DNA of 64,000 nt, taken from Albibacillus kandeliae. Lineage in GTDB: Bacteria > Pseudomonadota > Alphaproteobacteria > Rhodobacterales > Rhodobacteraceae. The stretch covers positions 48,916-112,915 of the forward strand of contig NZ_QEHM01000003.1 of assembly GCF_003116585.1 (NCBI RefSeq), in the 5' to 3' direction. The translations under genes and the position numbers were made by a program. The notes under the pieces were generated by a model. That model was not told the origin of the DNA. It was given only the letters and a program-made list of their open reading frames with translations, and did no database searches. Shown here piece by piece: positions 55,770 through 64,000 of the stretch (position 1 is the first letter of the stretch; every line of letters begins with the position of its first letter).

Positions 55770-57263
55770 ATGTCGTACCTGTCCCTTTCCGCAGCGCGTG
55801 TAGCCGCATCCCTCGCCATGGGTGCGCTGCTCGGTGCCGCGCCCGCGCTGGCCGAGACCAGCATCATCATCGGCCTCCAGCAGGAACCGACCTCGCTCGA
55901 CCCGACCGCCGACGCAACCGCCTCCATCGACGGGATGCTCGAGACCAACGTCTACGAGTCGCTGACCACGGTCGACGAGAGCGGCGAGGTCCTCCCCGCA
56001 CTGGCGAAAAGCTGGGAGATCTCCGAGGACGGGCTGACCTATACCTTCAAGCTCGAAGAAGGCGTGACCTATCACGACGGCACCACCTTCGACTCCGCCG
56101 ACGTTGTCTATGCCTTTACCCGCGCCATGGCCGAGGGCAGCACCAACCCGTCCAAGGGCATCTTCAAGCCCATCGCGTCGGTCACCGCAGTCGATCCCTC
56201 CACCGTCGAGATCAAGCTGACCGAGAAGGACGCCTTCTTCCTGTTCAACCTCGCGCAGGGCGATGCGGCCATCGTCGCCGAGGAATCGGCGGACGCCAAC
56301 AACACCACGCCCATCGGCACCGGCCCCTTCAAGTTCGACAGCTGGACCCGTGGCGACAAGCTGGTGCTGGTCAAGAACCCCGACTGGCGCGACGCGGCCG
56401 ACGTGTCGCTCGACAAGGTGACCTTCCGCTTCATCGCCGATGCGGCTGCCGCCAGCGCCGCGATGATGGCCGAGGAAGTCGACGCATTCCCGGGCTTCCC
56501 CGCCCCGGAACTGATGCCGCAGTTCGAGGCCGACCCGCGCTTCAAGACCGAGATCGGCAGCACCGAGGGTGAGGTGATCCTTGCCATGAACAACTCGAAG
56601 CCGCCGTTCAACGACCTCAAGGTCCGTCAGGCGGTGAGCTATGCGATCAACCGCGACGAGATCATCGACGGCGCGATGTATGGGATGGCTGTTCCGATCG
56701 GCAGCTTCTACCCGCCGCATGGCCCGGCCTACGAAGACCTGACCGGGACCTATCCGCATGACACCGCGAAGGCCAAGGAACTGTTCACCGAAGCGGGGGT
56801 CGAAGGCACCACGATGACCCTGCGCGTGCCGCCGTTCCCCTATGCCATGCGCTCGGCCGAGATCATCCAGGCCGAACTGTCGGCCGCGGGCATCGACGCC
56901 AAGGTGGAGAACGTCGAGTGGGGCTTCTGGCTGGAAGAGGTCTACAAGAAGAAGAACTACGACATGACCATCATCGCGCATACCAGCCCGAACGACATGG
57001 GCAACTTTGCCAAGGGTCCGGACTACTTCTACGGCTACGACAACCCCGAGTTCACCGCGCTCTGGGACAGCATCCGCACCGAGAGCGATCCGGAGAAGCG
57101 CAACGCGCTGCTGAAACAGGGGCAGGAGGAACTGGCCCAGCAGGCGGTTCACGGGTTCCTGTTCCAGCTGCCGCGCCTGAGCGTGATCAAGGCCAACATC
57201 GACGGCTTCTGGACCTCGTCGCCGGTGCTGTACCAGCCGCTGGCCGGCGTGACCGTCAACTGA
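55770..57263 (+). CDS. ABC transporter substrate-binding protein (family 5, oligopeptide/dipeptide-type)
   Basis: 497 residues. Signal peptide of ~30 residues (AARVAASLAMGALLGAAPALA) followed by a family 5 solute-binding protein (IIIGLQQEPTSLDPT, LAKSWEISEDGLTYTFKLEEGVTYHDGTTF, and MRSAEIIQAELSAAGI). Family 5 proteins bind peptides, nickel, haem, or small sugars/opines. The ligand is not predictable here. AAGGAG precedes the ATG. First gene of a five-gene ABC unit plus a phosphoesterase. Confidence 0.93.
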   Translation: MSYLSLSAARVAASLAMGALLGAAPALAETSIIIGLQQEPTSLDPTADATASIDGMLETNVYESLTTVDESGEVLPALAKSWEISEDGLTYTFKLEEGVTYHDGTTFDSADVVYAFTRAMAEGSTNPSKGIFKPIASVTAVDPSTVEIKLTEKDAFFLFNLAQGDAAIVAEESADANNTTPIGTGPFKFDSWTRGDKLVLVKNPDWRDAADVSLDKVTFRFIADAAAASAAMMAEEVDAFPGFPAPELMPQFEADPRFKTEIGSTEGEVILAMNNSKPPFNDLKVRQAVSYAINRDEIIDGAMYGMAVPIGSFYPPHGPAYEDLTGTYPHDTAKAKELFTEAGVEGTTMTLRVPPFPYAMRSAEIIQAELSAAGIDAKVENVEWGFWLEEVYKKKNYDMTIIAHTSPNDMGNFAKGPDYFYGYDNPEFTALWDSIRTESDPEKRNALLKQGQEELAQQAVHGFLFQLPRLSVIKANIDGFWTSSPVLYQPLAGVTVN

Positions 57264-57270
57264 CCGACAT

Positions 57271-57299
57271 GACGGAGGGCGGTATTCCCGCCCTCCGTC
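57271..57299 (+). repeat. 12-bp intercistronic stem-loop
   Basis: Arms GACGGAGGGCGG (57271-57282) and CCGCCCTCCGTC (57288-57299), loop TATTC, no U-tract. Located between the binding-protein and permease genes, where such hairpins commonly protect the upstream mRNA and keep binding-protein levels above those of the permeases. Confidence 0.75.
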
Positions 57300-57344
57300 C
57301 CCGGCTCCGCGCCGGACCGAAGGCACCGAGAAGACTCTCCTGAC

Positions 57345-58289
57345 ATGGGCTATTTCCTGTTCCGCCGCACGCTCGGCTTCGTCCTGACGCTGTTCGCGGT
57401 TTCCGTCGTCGTTTTCGCGGTGATGAACGTCCTGCCGGGCGACCCGGCCCTGACCATCCTCGGGCTGGATGCGACCGAGGACGCGCTTGCCGCCCTGCGC
57501 GAGCAGCTGGGCCTCAACGACCCGCTGCTGACCCGTTACGTTCACTGGGTCTGGAACGCGCTGCACGGCGATTTCGGCATCAGCCATTCCTTTGGCATTC
57601 CGGTCGCCGGGCTGATCGGCGAGCGCCTTCCGATGACCATCTCGCTCGCCGTGTCCGGCATGATCTTCACCGTCATCCTCGCCCTTGTCATGGGCATCGG
57701 CGCAGCCGCCAACCACCGCAAGCCCGGCGACTGGGGGATGATGTTCATCAGCCAGCTTGGCATCGCCATTCCCGCCTTCTGGCTTTCGATGCTGCTGGTG
57801 CTGCTCTTCGCCGTGAAGCTGCGCTGGCTGCCGCCCGGCGGGTTCGCGGGCTGGGACGACCCGGTGGCGGCGATGCGCAGCCTGATCCTGCCCACCGTCG
57901 CGCTGGCGCTGGTGCAATCCTCGGTGCTGGCCCGCGTCACGCGGTCCTCGGCGCTGGAGGTCATGCGGCAGGATTTCGTGCGTACCGCCCGCGCCACCGG
58001 TTTCTCGCGCCGCCGCATCCTGTGGCGCCATGTGCTGCCGAATGCGCTGGTGCCCATCGTGACCATCGTGGGAATGCAGTTCGCCGCGCTGGTGACCGGC
58101 ACCATCGTGATCGAGAACGTGTTCTACCTGCCCGGCCTCGGGCGGCTGATCTTCCAGTCGATCTCGAACCGTGACCTGCCGACGGTGCAGGCGCTGGTGA
58201 TGCTCTTTGCGGCCATCGTGGTGACTGCGAACTTCATCGTCGACCTGCTCTATGTCGTGATCGACCCCAGACTGAAGGCCCGCGCATGA
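57345..58289 (+). CDS. ABC transporter permease (DppB-like)
   Basis: 314-residue permease with the DppB/OppB opening (RRTLGFVLTLFAVSVVVFAVMNVLPGDP) and ABC contact loop (SALEVMRQDFVRTARATGFSRRRILWRHVLPNALVPIV). ATGA overlap with the next gene. Confidence 0.95.
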   Translation: MGYFLFRRTLGFVLTLFAVSVVVFAVMNVLPGDPALTILGLDATEDALAALREQLGLNDPLLTRYVHWVWNALHGDFGISHSFGIPVAGLIGERLPMTISLAVSGMIFTVILALVMGIGAAANHRKPGDWGMMFISQLGIAIPAFWLSMLLVLLFAVKLRWLPPGGFAGWDDPVAAMRSLILPTVALALVQSSVLARVTRSSALEVMRQDFVRTARATGFSRRRILWRHVLPNALVPIVTIVGMQFAALVTGTIVIENVFYLPGLGRLIFQSISNRDLPTVQALVMLFAAIVVTANFIVDLLYVVIDPRLKARA

Positions 58290-59107
58290 AGACCCGGCTG
58301 CCCGTCAACTTCCTGATCGGCGCCGTGCTGGTCGCGCTCGTGTTGGGCGCCGCCGCGCTGTCGCTGGTCTGGACCCCGCATGACTTTGCCCAGATGAACA
58401 TCAAGGCCAAGTTCGGCCCAGCGTCATCGACCTACTGGCTGGGCACCGACCAGCTGGGCCGCGACGTGGTCTCGCAACTGATGGCCGCCGCGCGCAACTC
58501 GATGACCGTGGCGCTGGCCGCCGTGCTGATCGGCGGTTCCATCGGCACCGCGCTGGGGCTGCTGGCCTCGGCCATCGGCGGCTGGGTCGAGGATCTGGTG
58601 ATGCGCATCGCCGACATCGGCTTTGCCTTTCCCGCCCTGCTGTTCGCGATCATGCTGGCCGCCGTCTTCGGGCCGTCGCTGACCAACGCGGTGCTGGCGA
58701 TCTCGTTCATCAATATCCCCGTCTTCGCCCGCGTGGCCCGCGCCTCGGCCAATCAGGTCTGGACGCGCGAGTACGTCGCGGCGGCGCAGGCGGCCGGGCT
58801 GAACCGCGCGGTGATCTCGTGGGATCACATCCTGCCCAACATCGGCGCGGCGATCATCGTGCAGGCCACCATCGAGTTCGCTGTGGCGATCCTTGCCGAG
58901 GCGGCGTTGTCCTACCTCGGGCTCGGCGCCCAGCCGCCCGCACCCAGCTGGGGGCGGATGCTGTCTGAGGCGCAGACACTGATGTACCTCGCGCCGCAAC
59001 TCGCGATCTACCCGGGGCTCTGCATCGTTGCCGCGGTTCTGGGCTTCGGCCTGCTGGGCGACGGGCTGCGCGACATCACCGACCCGCGCCTGTCGAGGGA
59101 GCGCTGA
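58286..59107 (+). CDS. ABC transporter permease (DppC-like)
   Basis: 273-residue DppC/OppC-like permease: an N-terminal helix, HDFAQMNIKAKFGPASSTYWLGTDQLGRDVVSQLM, then the inner-membrane domain with contact loop NQVWTREYVAAAQAAGLNRAVISWDHILPNIGAAIIV. It overlaps the upstream gene by 4 bp and ends one base before the ATPase ATG (TGAGATG). Confidence 0.95.
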   Translation: MKTRLPVNFLIGAVLVALVLGAAALSLVWTPHDFAQMNIKAKFGPASSTYWLGTDQLGRDVVSQLMAAARNSMTVALAAVLIGGSIGTALGLLASAIGGWVEDLVMRIADIGFAFPALLFAIMLAAVFGPSLTNAVLAISFINIPVFARVARASANQVWTREYVAAAQAAGLNRAVISWDHILPNIGAAIIVQATIEFAVAILAEAALSYLGLGAQPPAPSWGRMLSEAQTLMYLAPQLAIYPGLCIVAAVLGFGLLGDGLRDITDPRLSRER

Positions 59108-59108
59108 G

Positions 59109-60083
59109 ATGATCGAACTTCAGGACTTCTCGGTCTCGTTCAAGAGCGGAACCGCGCTGCGGCAGGCCAGTCTTGCCATCCGCCCCGGCGACCGCACCGG
59201 CATCGTCGGCGAAAGCGGCAGCGGCAAGACCATGCTGGCGATGAGCCTGATGGGCATGGCGCCCGCTGCGGCGGACCTGTCGGGCAAGCTCGTGCTGGAC
59301 GGTCGCGACATGACCGGCGCCGACGACCGGGGCTGGGAAGCGCTGCGCGCGCGCAAGGTGGCGATGATCTTTCAGGAGCCTATGACGGCGCTGAACCCCC
59401 TGCGCCGGGTGGGCGATACTGTGATGGATCCGCTGCGCCTGCACCTTGGCCTGAGCAAAGCCGAGGCGCGCGCGCGCGCGCTGGCGCTGTTCGAGGAGGT
59501 CGGCATCCCCTCGCCCGTTGAACGGCTGCGGCAGTTTCCGCACGAGCTCTCGGGCGGGCAGCGGCAGCGGGTGGTGATCGCGCTGGCGCTGGCCTGCGAC
59601 CCCGAACTGCTGATCGCGGACGAACCGACCACGGCGCTGGATGCCAATGTCGCGCTCAGGATCATCGACCTGCTGGTGCGGCTCGCCGAAGAGAGGCAGA
59701 TGGCGCTGCTGTTCATCAGCCACGACCTTGCCGCCGTGGCGCGCGCGACCCGTGACATCGTGGTGATGTACGGCGGCGACATCGTCGAGCGCGGGCCGAC
59801 GGCCGAGGTGCTGACGACGCCCCGCCATCCCTATACCCAGGGCCTGCTTGGCGCGCGTCCCAATCCCGTGGCCGAGCCGCGCGGCGCAGACGGCAAGCGG
59901 CCGCGCCTGCCGACGATTCCCGGCAGCGTGCCGACCCTGCAGGATCTTCCCTCCGGCTGCCGGTTTTCCGGCCGCTGCCCGGTGGAACTGCCCGTCTGCG
60001 CCGGGACCCGCCCCGGCAGCACGCTGATCAGCGCGACCCGGCTCGCCAACTGCCATGCGCTGAAACAGGAGGTGTCGGCATGA
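59109..60083 (+). CDS. ABC transporter ATP-binding protein (DppD-like)
   Basis: 324 residues: Walker A GESGSGKTML, signature LSGGQRQRVV, Walker B LLIADEPTTALD, H-loop SHD, and a C-terminal oligopeptide/dipeptide C-domain with cysteines (SGCRFSGRCPVELPVCAG) typical of DppD/OppD. ATGA overlap with the next gene. Confidence 0.95.
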   Translation: MIELQDFSVSFKSGTALRQASLAIRPGDRTGIVGESGSGKTMLAMSLMGMAPAAADLSGKLVLDGRDMTGADDRGWEALRARKVAMIFQEPMTALNPLRRVGDTVMDPLRLHLGLSKAEARARALALFEEVGIPSPVERLRQFPHELSGGQRQRVVIALALACDPELLIADEPTTALDANVALRIIDLLVRLAEERQMALLFISHDLAAVARATRDIVVMYGGDIVERGPTAEVLTTPRHPYTQGLLGARPNPVAEPRGADGKRPRLPTIPGSVPTLQDLPSGCRFSGRCPVELPVCAGTRPGSTLISATRLANCHALKQEVSA

Positions 60084-60856
60084 GCGCCCCGCTGCTGGAG
60101 GCGCGTGCGGTCACGCGGCGCTATCGGATGCCGCGCGAGTCGCTGTTCCGGGCGCCGCCGGTGCTGACGGCGGTCGACTCGGCGAGCTTTATCCTCGAAC
60201 GGGGCGAGACGCTGGGCATCGTCGGCGAATCCGGATCCGGGAAATCGACCCTCGCCCGCATGGTGATGGCCTTCGAGACGCCCGACGCGGGCCAGATCCT
60301 GTTTGACGGTCAGGACCTTGGCCAGCTTTCCGCCGGTGACCTGCGGCGGCAACGCCAGAGATTCCAGATGGTGTTTCAGGATCCCTTCGGCTCGCTCGAC
60401 CCGCGCCGCAGCGTGGGCTGGTCCATCGCCGAACCGCTGCGCGCCATCGGGGCCGAGAACCGCGCGCATCGCGTGGCGGAGGCGCTGGAGCAGGTGAATC
60501 TGCACGCCGCAGATGCCGAGAAGTACCCGCACGAATTCTCCGGCGGGCAGCGCCAGCGCATCGCCATTGCCCGCGCCATCGTCACCCGGCCCGAGCTGAT
60601 CGTGGCGGACGAGGCGGTTTCCGCGCTCGACGTCTCGGTGCAGGCGCAGATCCTCAACCTGCTGATGGACCTGCAGGACGAGCTGGGTCTTGCCATGCTG
60701 TTCATCAGCCACGACCTTGCCGTCGTCGCCTCGATCTGTGACCAGATCCTCGTGATGCAGCACGGCAAATCCATCGAACAGGGGCGCGCCACCGAAGTGC
60801 TGAACGCCCCGACGCAAGACTATACCAAATCCCTTCTGATCGCCGCCGGAGCCTGA
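60080..60856 (+). CDS. ABC transporter ATP-binding protein (DppF-like)
   Basis: 258 residues: Walker A GESGSGKSTL, signature FSGGQRQRIA, Walker B LIVADEAVSALD, H-loop SHD. It lacks the usual long C-terminal oligopeptide domain of DppF (ends LIAAGA), so it is shorter than most DppF/OppF proteins. Followed by the phosphoesterase gene after one base pair. Confidence 0.92.
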   Translation: MSAPLLEARAVTRRYRMPRESLFRAPPVLTAVDSASFILERGETLGIVGESGSGKSTLARMVMAFETPDAGQILFDGQDLGQLSAGDLRRQRQRFQMVFQDPFGSLDPRRSVGWSIAEPLRAIGAENRAHRVAEALEQVNLHAADAEKYPHEFSGGQRQRIAIARAIVTRPELIVADEAVSALDVSVQAQILNLLMDLQDELGLAMLFISHDLAVVASICDQILVMQHGKSIEQGRATEVLNAPTQDYTKSLLIAAGA

Positions 60857-60857
60857 G

Positions 60858-61670
60858 ATGACCCGTTTCCTTCACCTTACCGACCTGCACGTGTCGCACC
60901 CCGACATGAACGACGCGAACCTGCATTCGGACACCGCCGGCACCCTGAAGCGGATGGTCGAGATCATCGCCCGGATGGACCCGCTGCCCGATTTCGTGGT
61001 GGCGAGCGGCGACCTGACCAACCACGGCGACGAGGCCAGCTATGAGCTGGTCAAGGACACGATCGCCGACCTCCCGGTGCCGATCGTGCTGGCGCTTGGC
61101 AACCACGACAAGCGCGAAGGGTTCAACAAGGTCTTTCTGGGCGAGGAGTCGGACACGCCCTACGACCACGACACGGTGCAGGGCGGGCTGCATGTCATCA
61201 CGCTGGACACTGCGCTGCCGGGCAAGGTGGCCGGTGCGTTGGACGGCGAGCAGTTCGCCTATCTGCAGGTCGCGCTGGACCGCCACTCCGACCTGCCCAA
61301 GCTGCTGGTGCTGCATCACCCGCCGCGCGTCGACCCCGAGGGGCTGCCGTGGGGCAGCCTCGACACCGCCAGCACCGAGCGGCTGGCGGCGATGGTCAAG
61401 GGTTACGACGTGGCGGGCATCCTCTCGGGCCATATCCACATCAACCGGGTGAGCCACTGGTATGGCATCCCGGTGATCATCGGGAACGGGCAGCATTCGA
61501 CGGTGGACATGCTGGAGAGGAAAGACCTCAAGATCATCGAGGGCACCGGCTTTGCCTATTGCGAGTACCGCCCCTCGGGGCTCTCGGTCTCCTTCGCGCC
61601 GCTGACGCCCGACCGCAGGGTGATCACCGTGATCGACCAGGAACGCCTGCGCGCCCTCAGCCTGCTCTGA
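60858..61670 (+). CDS. metallophosphoesterase (Icc/GpdQ-like)
   Basis: 270-residue calcineurin-like phosphodiesterase: metal ligands in LHLTDLHVS (Asp9, His11), VASGDLTNHGDE, ALGNHDKRE, LVLHHPP and SGHIHINRV. This is the class that includes cAMP phosphodiesterase CpdA and glycerophosphodiesterase GpdQ. Its place at the end of the ABC operon and beside glpK/glpD favours, by inference, hydrolysis of an imported phosphodiester such as a glycerophosphodiester; cAMP cannot be excluded. TGAGATG junction with the ATPase gene. Confidence 0.88.
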   Translation: MTRFLHLTDLHVSHPDMNDANLHSDTAGTLKRMVEIIARMDPLPDFVVASGDLTNHGDEASYELVKDTIADLPVPIVLALGNHDKREGFNKVFLGEESDTPYDHDTVQGGLHVITLDTALPGKVAGALDGEQFAYLQVALDRHSDLPKLLVLHHPPRVDPEGLPWGSLDTASTERLAAMVKGYDVAGILSGHIHINRVSHWYGIPVIIGNGQHSTVDMLERKDLKIIEGTGFAYCEYRPSGLSVSFAPLTPDRRVITVIDQERLRALSLL

Positions 61671-61685
61671 CCGTCGCGCAGCCCC

Positions 61686-63179
61686 TCAGGTTTCGACCGT
61701 GAGGGTTGCCGCGACGGCCTGCTTCCAGGTGGCGTATTTCGTAGCGCGGGTGGTTTCGTCCATCCCGGGCCCGAAGGTGCGGTCCAGCGCCCAGTCGCGC
61801 GCAAAGGTGTCCATGTCGGGGTAGACACCCGCGCGCTGCCCGGCCAGCCATGCGGCGCCCAGCGCCGTGGTTTCCAGAACCCTCGGCCGGTCAACCGGGG
61901 CGCCGAGGATGTCGGCGAGGAACTGCATGGTCCAGTCCGAGGCGGTCATGCCGCCATCCACCCGCAGCGTCGGGCGCGCGCCCTCGCCCTGCCAGTCGGC
62001 CTGCATTGCCTCCAGCAGGTCGCGGGTCTGGAAGCCCACGCTTTCCAGCGCGGCACGGGCGAACTCCTCCGGCCCGGAGTTGCGGGTCAGGCCGAAGATG
62101 GCGCCACGGCAGTCCGAGTTCCAGTAAGGTGCGCCGAGGCCGGTGAAGGCGGGCACCAGAACCACGTTTTGCCCCGCGTCAGCGCGTTCGGCCAGCCCCT
62201 GCGTCTCGCCCGCGTCGCGGATCAGGCGCAGGCCGTCGCGCAGCCATTGCACCACTGCGCCGGCGATGAAGATCGACCCTTCCAGCGCGTAGGTCGGTTT
62301 GCCCTCGAACTGGTAGGCGATGGTGGTGAGCAGCCGGTTCTGCGAGGTCACCGCCGTATCGCCGGTGTTCAGAAGGGCGAAGCAGCCGGTGCCATAGGTC
62401 GATTTCATCATGCCGGGCTGGAAACAGGCCTGCCCCACCGTCGCGGCCTGCTGATCGCCCGCGATGCCGAGGATCGGGATCTCGCGACCGAACAGATCCG
62501 GCCGCGTGGTTCCGAAGTCCGACGCGCAGTCGCGGACCTCGGGCAGCAGCGACATGGGAATGTCGAGCATTTCGCACAGCGTCCGGCTCCAGCGTCCTTT
62601 GCGGATGTCGTAGAGCATGGTCCGCGCCGCGTTGGTCGCGTCGGTGACATGCGCCCTGCCGCCGGTCAGGTTCCAGACCAGCCAGCTGTCGACCGTGCCA
62701 AAGGCCAGTTCGCCCGCCTCGGCCCGCGCCCGCGCGCCGTCGACGTTGTCGAGCAGCCAGCGCACCTTGGTCGCGCTGAAGTAGGGGTCGAGCAGCAGGC
62801 CGGTCCGGTCGGTCACCGTGGCCTCGTGCCCTTCCTCCCGCAGCCTGCGGCACAGGTCCGAGGTTCGCCGGTCCTGCCAGACGATGGCCTTGTGGATCGG
62901 CTTGCCGGTCTTGCGGTCCCAGATCAGCGTGGTTTCGCGCTGGTTGGTGATGCCGATGGCCGCGATCTCGGTCGCGGCGATACCGGCCTTCTCGATCACG
63001 CCCCGGCAGGTCGCCGCCGTGCTGGTCCAGAGGTCGCCCGCGTCATGTTCGACCCAGCCCGAGCGCGGGAAATGCTGGTCGAATTCCTCCTGCGAGACCG
63101 CGACCACGCGCAGTGCCGCGTCGAAGATCATCGCCCGGGTCGAGGTCGTCCCCTGGTCGATGGCGAGAACGTAGGTCAT
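61686..63179 (-). CDS. glpK: glycerol kinase
   Basis: 497-residue FGGY-family kinase making sn-glycerol 3-phosphate. Opening [18 protein letters not shown], then GITNQRETT, the middle [10 protein letters not shown], and late [14 protein letters not shown] and [17 protein letters not shown]. Start ATG at 63179. It lies downstream of glpD on the same strand, the reverse of the usual glpK-glpD order. Convergent with the phosphoesterase gene (15-bp gap). Confidence 0.97.
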   Translation of the reverse strand: MTYVLAIDQGTTSTRAMIFDAALRVVAVSQEEFDQHFPRSGWVEHDAGDLWTSTAATCRGVIEKAGIAATEIAAIGITNQRETTLIWDRKTGKPIHKAIVWQDRRTSDLCRRLREEGHEATVTDRTGLLLDPYFSATKVRWLLDNVDGARARAEAGELAFGTVDSWLVWNLTGGRAHVTDATNAARTMLYDIRKGRWSRTLCEMLDIPMSLLPEVRDCASDFGTTRPDLFGREIPILGIAGDQQAATVGQACFQPGMMKSTYGTGCFALLNTGDTAVTSQNRLLTTIAYQFEGKPTYALEGSIFIAGAVVQWLRDGLRLIRDAGETQGLAERADAGQNVVLVPAFTGLGAPYWNSDCRGAIFGLTRNSGPEEFARAALESVGFQTRDLLEAMQADWQGEGARPTLRVDGGMTASDWTMQFLADILGAPVDRPRVLETTALGAAWLAGQRAGVYPDMDTFARDWALDRTFGPGMDETTRATKYATWKQAVAATLTVET

Positions 63180-63248
63180 GGTTCCTCCCCTCCGGTCCTT
63201 TGCCCGCACCCTGACCGATCGGCGGCAAAGGGTCGAGCCCCGGCGCGC

Positions 63249-64000
63249 TCAGCCCTGCCCGGTGACGACGGGGCCATGCCTGCGCATCCAGTCGGCCAGC
63301 GCCGCCGCCCCGCCAGCGTCGATGCGCAGTCCCAGCTTGCTGCGGCGCCAGAGGATGTCCTCGGCCGCGCGCGCAAACTCCTGTGTCATCAGCCAGCGCA
63401 CCTCGGCCTCGGTCAGGGTGGCACCGAAGTCGACGCCGAGGTCTTCGGCCCTGTCAGCGGTGCCCAGCACGCTCCATGCGTCGGTCCCGTAGGCGCGGAT
63501 CAGGCGGGTCGACCAGAAATCGGAGAGGAAGGGATAGTCCACCCGCAGCTTCTGCAGCAGGTCCGGCACCCCGGCCACGGTGAAATCTCCGCCGGGAAGC
63601 GCGACCCCGGCGGTCCACGGGCCCGGCAGGTCCGGCAGGTGGTGACCGACCTTTTCCAGCGCACTCTCGGCAAGGCGGCGGTAGGTGGTGATCTTGCCGC
63701 CGAACACGTTCAGCACGGGCGCGCCGCCCGTTGCGTCCACGCGCAGGGTGTAGTCCCGCGTCGCCGCCGTGGCAGAGCGCGCGCCATCGTCATAAAGCGG
63801 GCGCACCCCCGAATAGGTCCAGACGATATCGTCCCGCGTCAGTTGCCGCTTGAAGTACTGGTTGGCGAAATCGAGCAGGTAGGTCTGCTCGGCCTCGGTA
63901 CAGACCGGTTTCCGCTCGGGGTCGTCGTGGTCCGCGTCGGTGGTGCCGATCAGGGTGAAATCCTGCTCGTAGGGAATGGCAAAGATGATCCGCCCGTCGG
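63249..64000 (-). CDS. glpD: aerobic glycerol-3-phosphate dehydrogenase (C-terminal part, cut by window edge)
   Basis: The frame is open from base 64000 to the stop at 63249 (about 250 residues); the 5' end lies outside. Visible motifs: IPYEQDFTLIGTTDADHD, DIVWTYSGVRPLYDDGARS, and LNVFGGKITTYRRLAESAL, plus the C-terminal helical domain ending HGPVVTGQG. It oxidises G3P to DHAP with electrons to quinone. A 69-bp gap separates it from glpK. Confidence 0.95.
   Translation of the reverse strand, partial: DGRIIFAIPYEQDFTLIGTTDADHDDPERKPVCTEAEQTYLLDFANQYFKRQLTRDDIVWTYSGVRPLYDDGARSATAATRDYTLRVDATGGAPVLNVFGGKITTYRRLAESALEKVGHHLPDLPGPWTAGVALPGGDFTVAGVPDLLQKLRVDYPFLSDFWSTRLIRAYGTDAWSVLGTADRAEDLGVDFGATLTEAEVRWLMTQEFARAAEDILWRRSKLGLRIDAGGAAALADWMRRHGPVVTGQG

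Noticed and set aside
55719-58031. 770-codon frame antisense to the binding-protein and permease genes
   Set aside because: It spans two confident genes and their intercistronic hairpin; no RBS or domain.

Overview
The window is about 64 kb of GC-rich chromosome, densely packed with genes. It looks like core genome of an alphaproteobacterium of the order Rhodobacterales (Roseobacter/Paracoccaceae type). Evidence for this is the SAM/SAH-type riboswitch directly in front of metK, a Rhodobacter-type porin, an Irr-type Fur-family regulator, a CenR-like response regulator, and gene orders typical of alphaproteobacteria (DUF3576 lipoprotein-leuS-lptE-holA; ybaB-recR; fabA-fabB-fabI; phoH-ybeY-corC/tlyC-lnt-metK). 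I see no tRNA or rRNA gene, CRISPR array, transposase, integrase or phage gene.

Layout. 0-2.2 kb: a cytosolic gamma-glutamyltransferase converging on hspQ. 2.3-9.2 kb: a lytic transglycosylase-like lipoprotein converging on a leftward block of aminotransferase, ftsK and lolA, interrupted between ftsK and lolA by a secreted serralysin-type RTX metalloprotease. 9.2-17.4 kb: amidase, ubiH-type monooxygenase, a small Trm112-like protein coupled to a LON-domain protein, a thioredoxin-TPR protein (CnoX-like), xthA, a DMT exporter, an AraC regulator and a divergent alpha/beta hydrolase. 17.4-22 kb: a CenR-like response regulator, ribA coupled to an L,D-transpeptidase, a YggS PLP protein and the major porin. 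22-28.8 kb: a rightward housekeeping run ending in recR. 28.8-31.7 kb: a heavy-metal P-type ATPase behind a MerR-type operator, and an unlisted 50-residue membrane protein. 31.7-36.5 kb: fabA-fabB-fabI, divergent from irr, which is followed by a PhyH dioxygenase and a flavin reductase.

36.5-49.3 kb: a glycosyltransferase-like orphan, miaB, an OmpA-like protein and a lipoprotein that share a two-cysteine module, then phoH-ybeY-corC-lnt, the riboswitch and metK, a periplasmic ClpP-like protein, an enolase-superfamily protein, and an SqrR/BigR-like ArsR repressor translationally coupled to an amidase. 49.3-55.5 kb: an ABC-exporter-like protein with a degenerate ATPase domain and a C-terminal cyclic-nucleotide-binding-like domain, a DUF3307 membrane protein, and an outer-membrane barrel plus SLBB export protein pair. 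55.5-64 kb: a complete oligopeptide/dipeptide-type ABC importer operon ending in a metallophosphoesterase, converging on glpK and the 3' part of glpD, which runs off the window.

The least conventional features are the degenerate ABC/cNMP protein (which also lacks a standard start codon where its N-terminus seems to begin), the paired two-cysteine envelope module, the RTX protease inserted between ftsK and lolA, and the Cys41/Cys107 ArsR regulator coupled to an amidase. All functional assignments are from reading the sequence and family knowledge; no database search was run.
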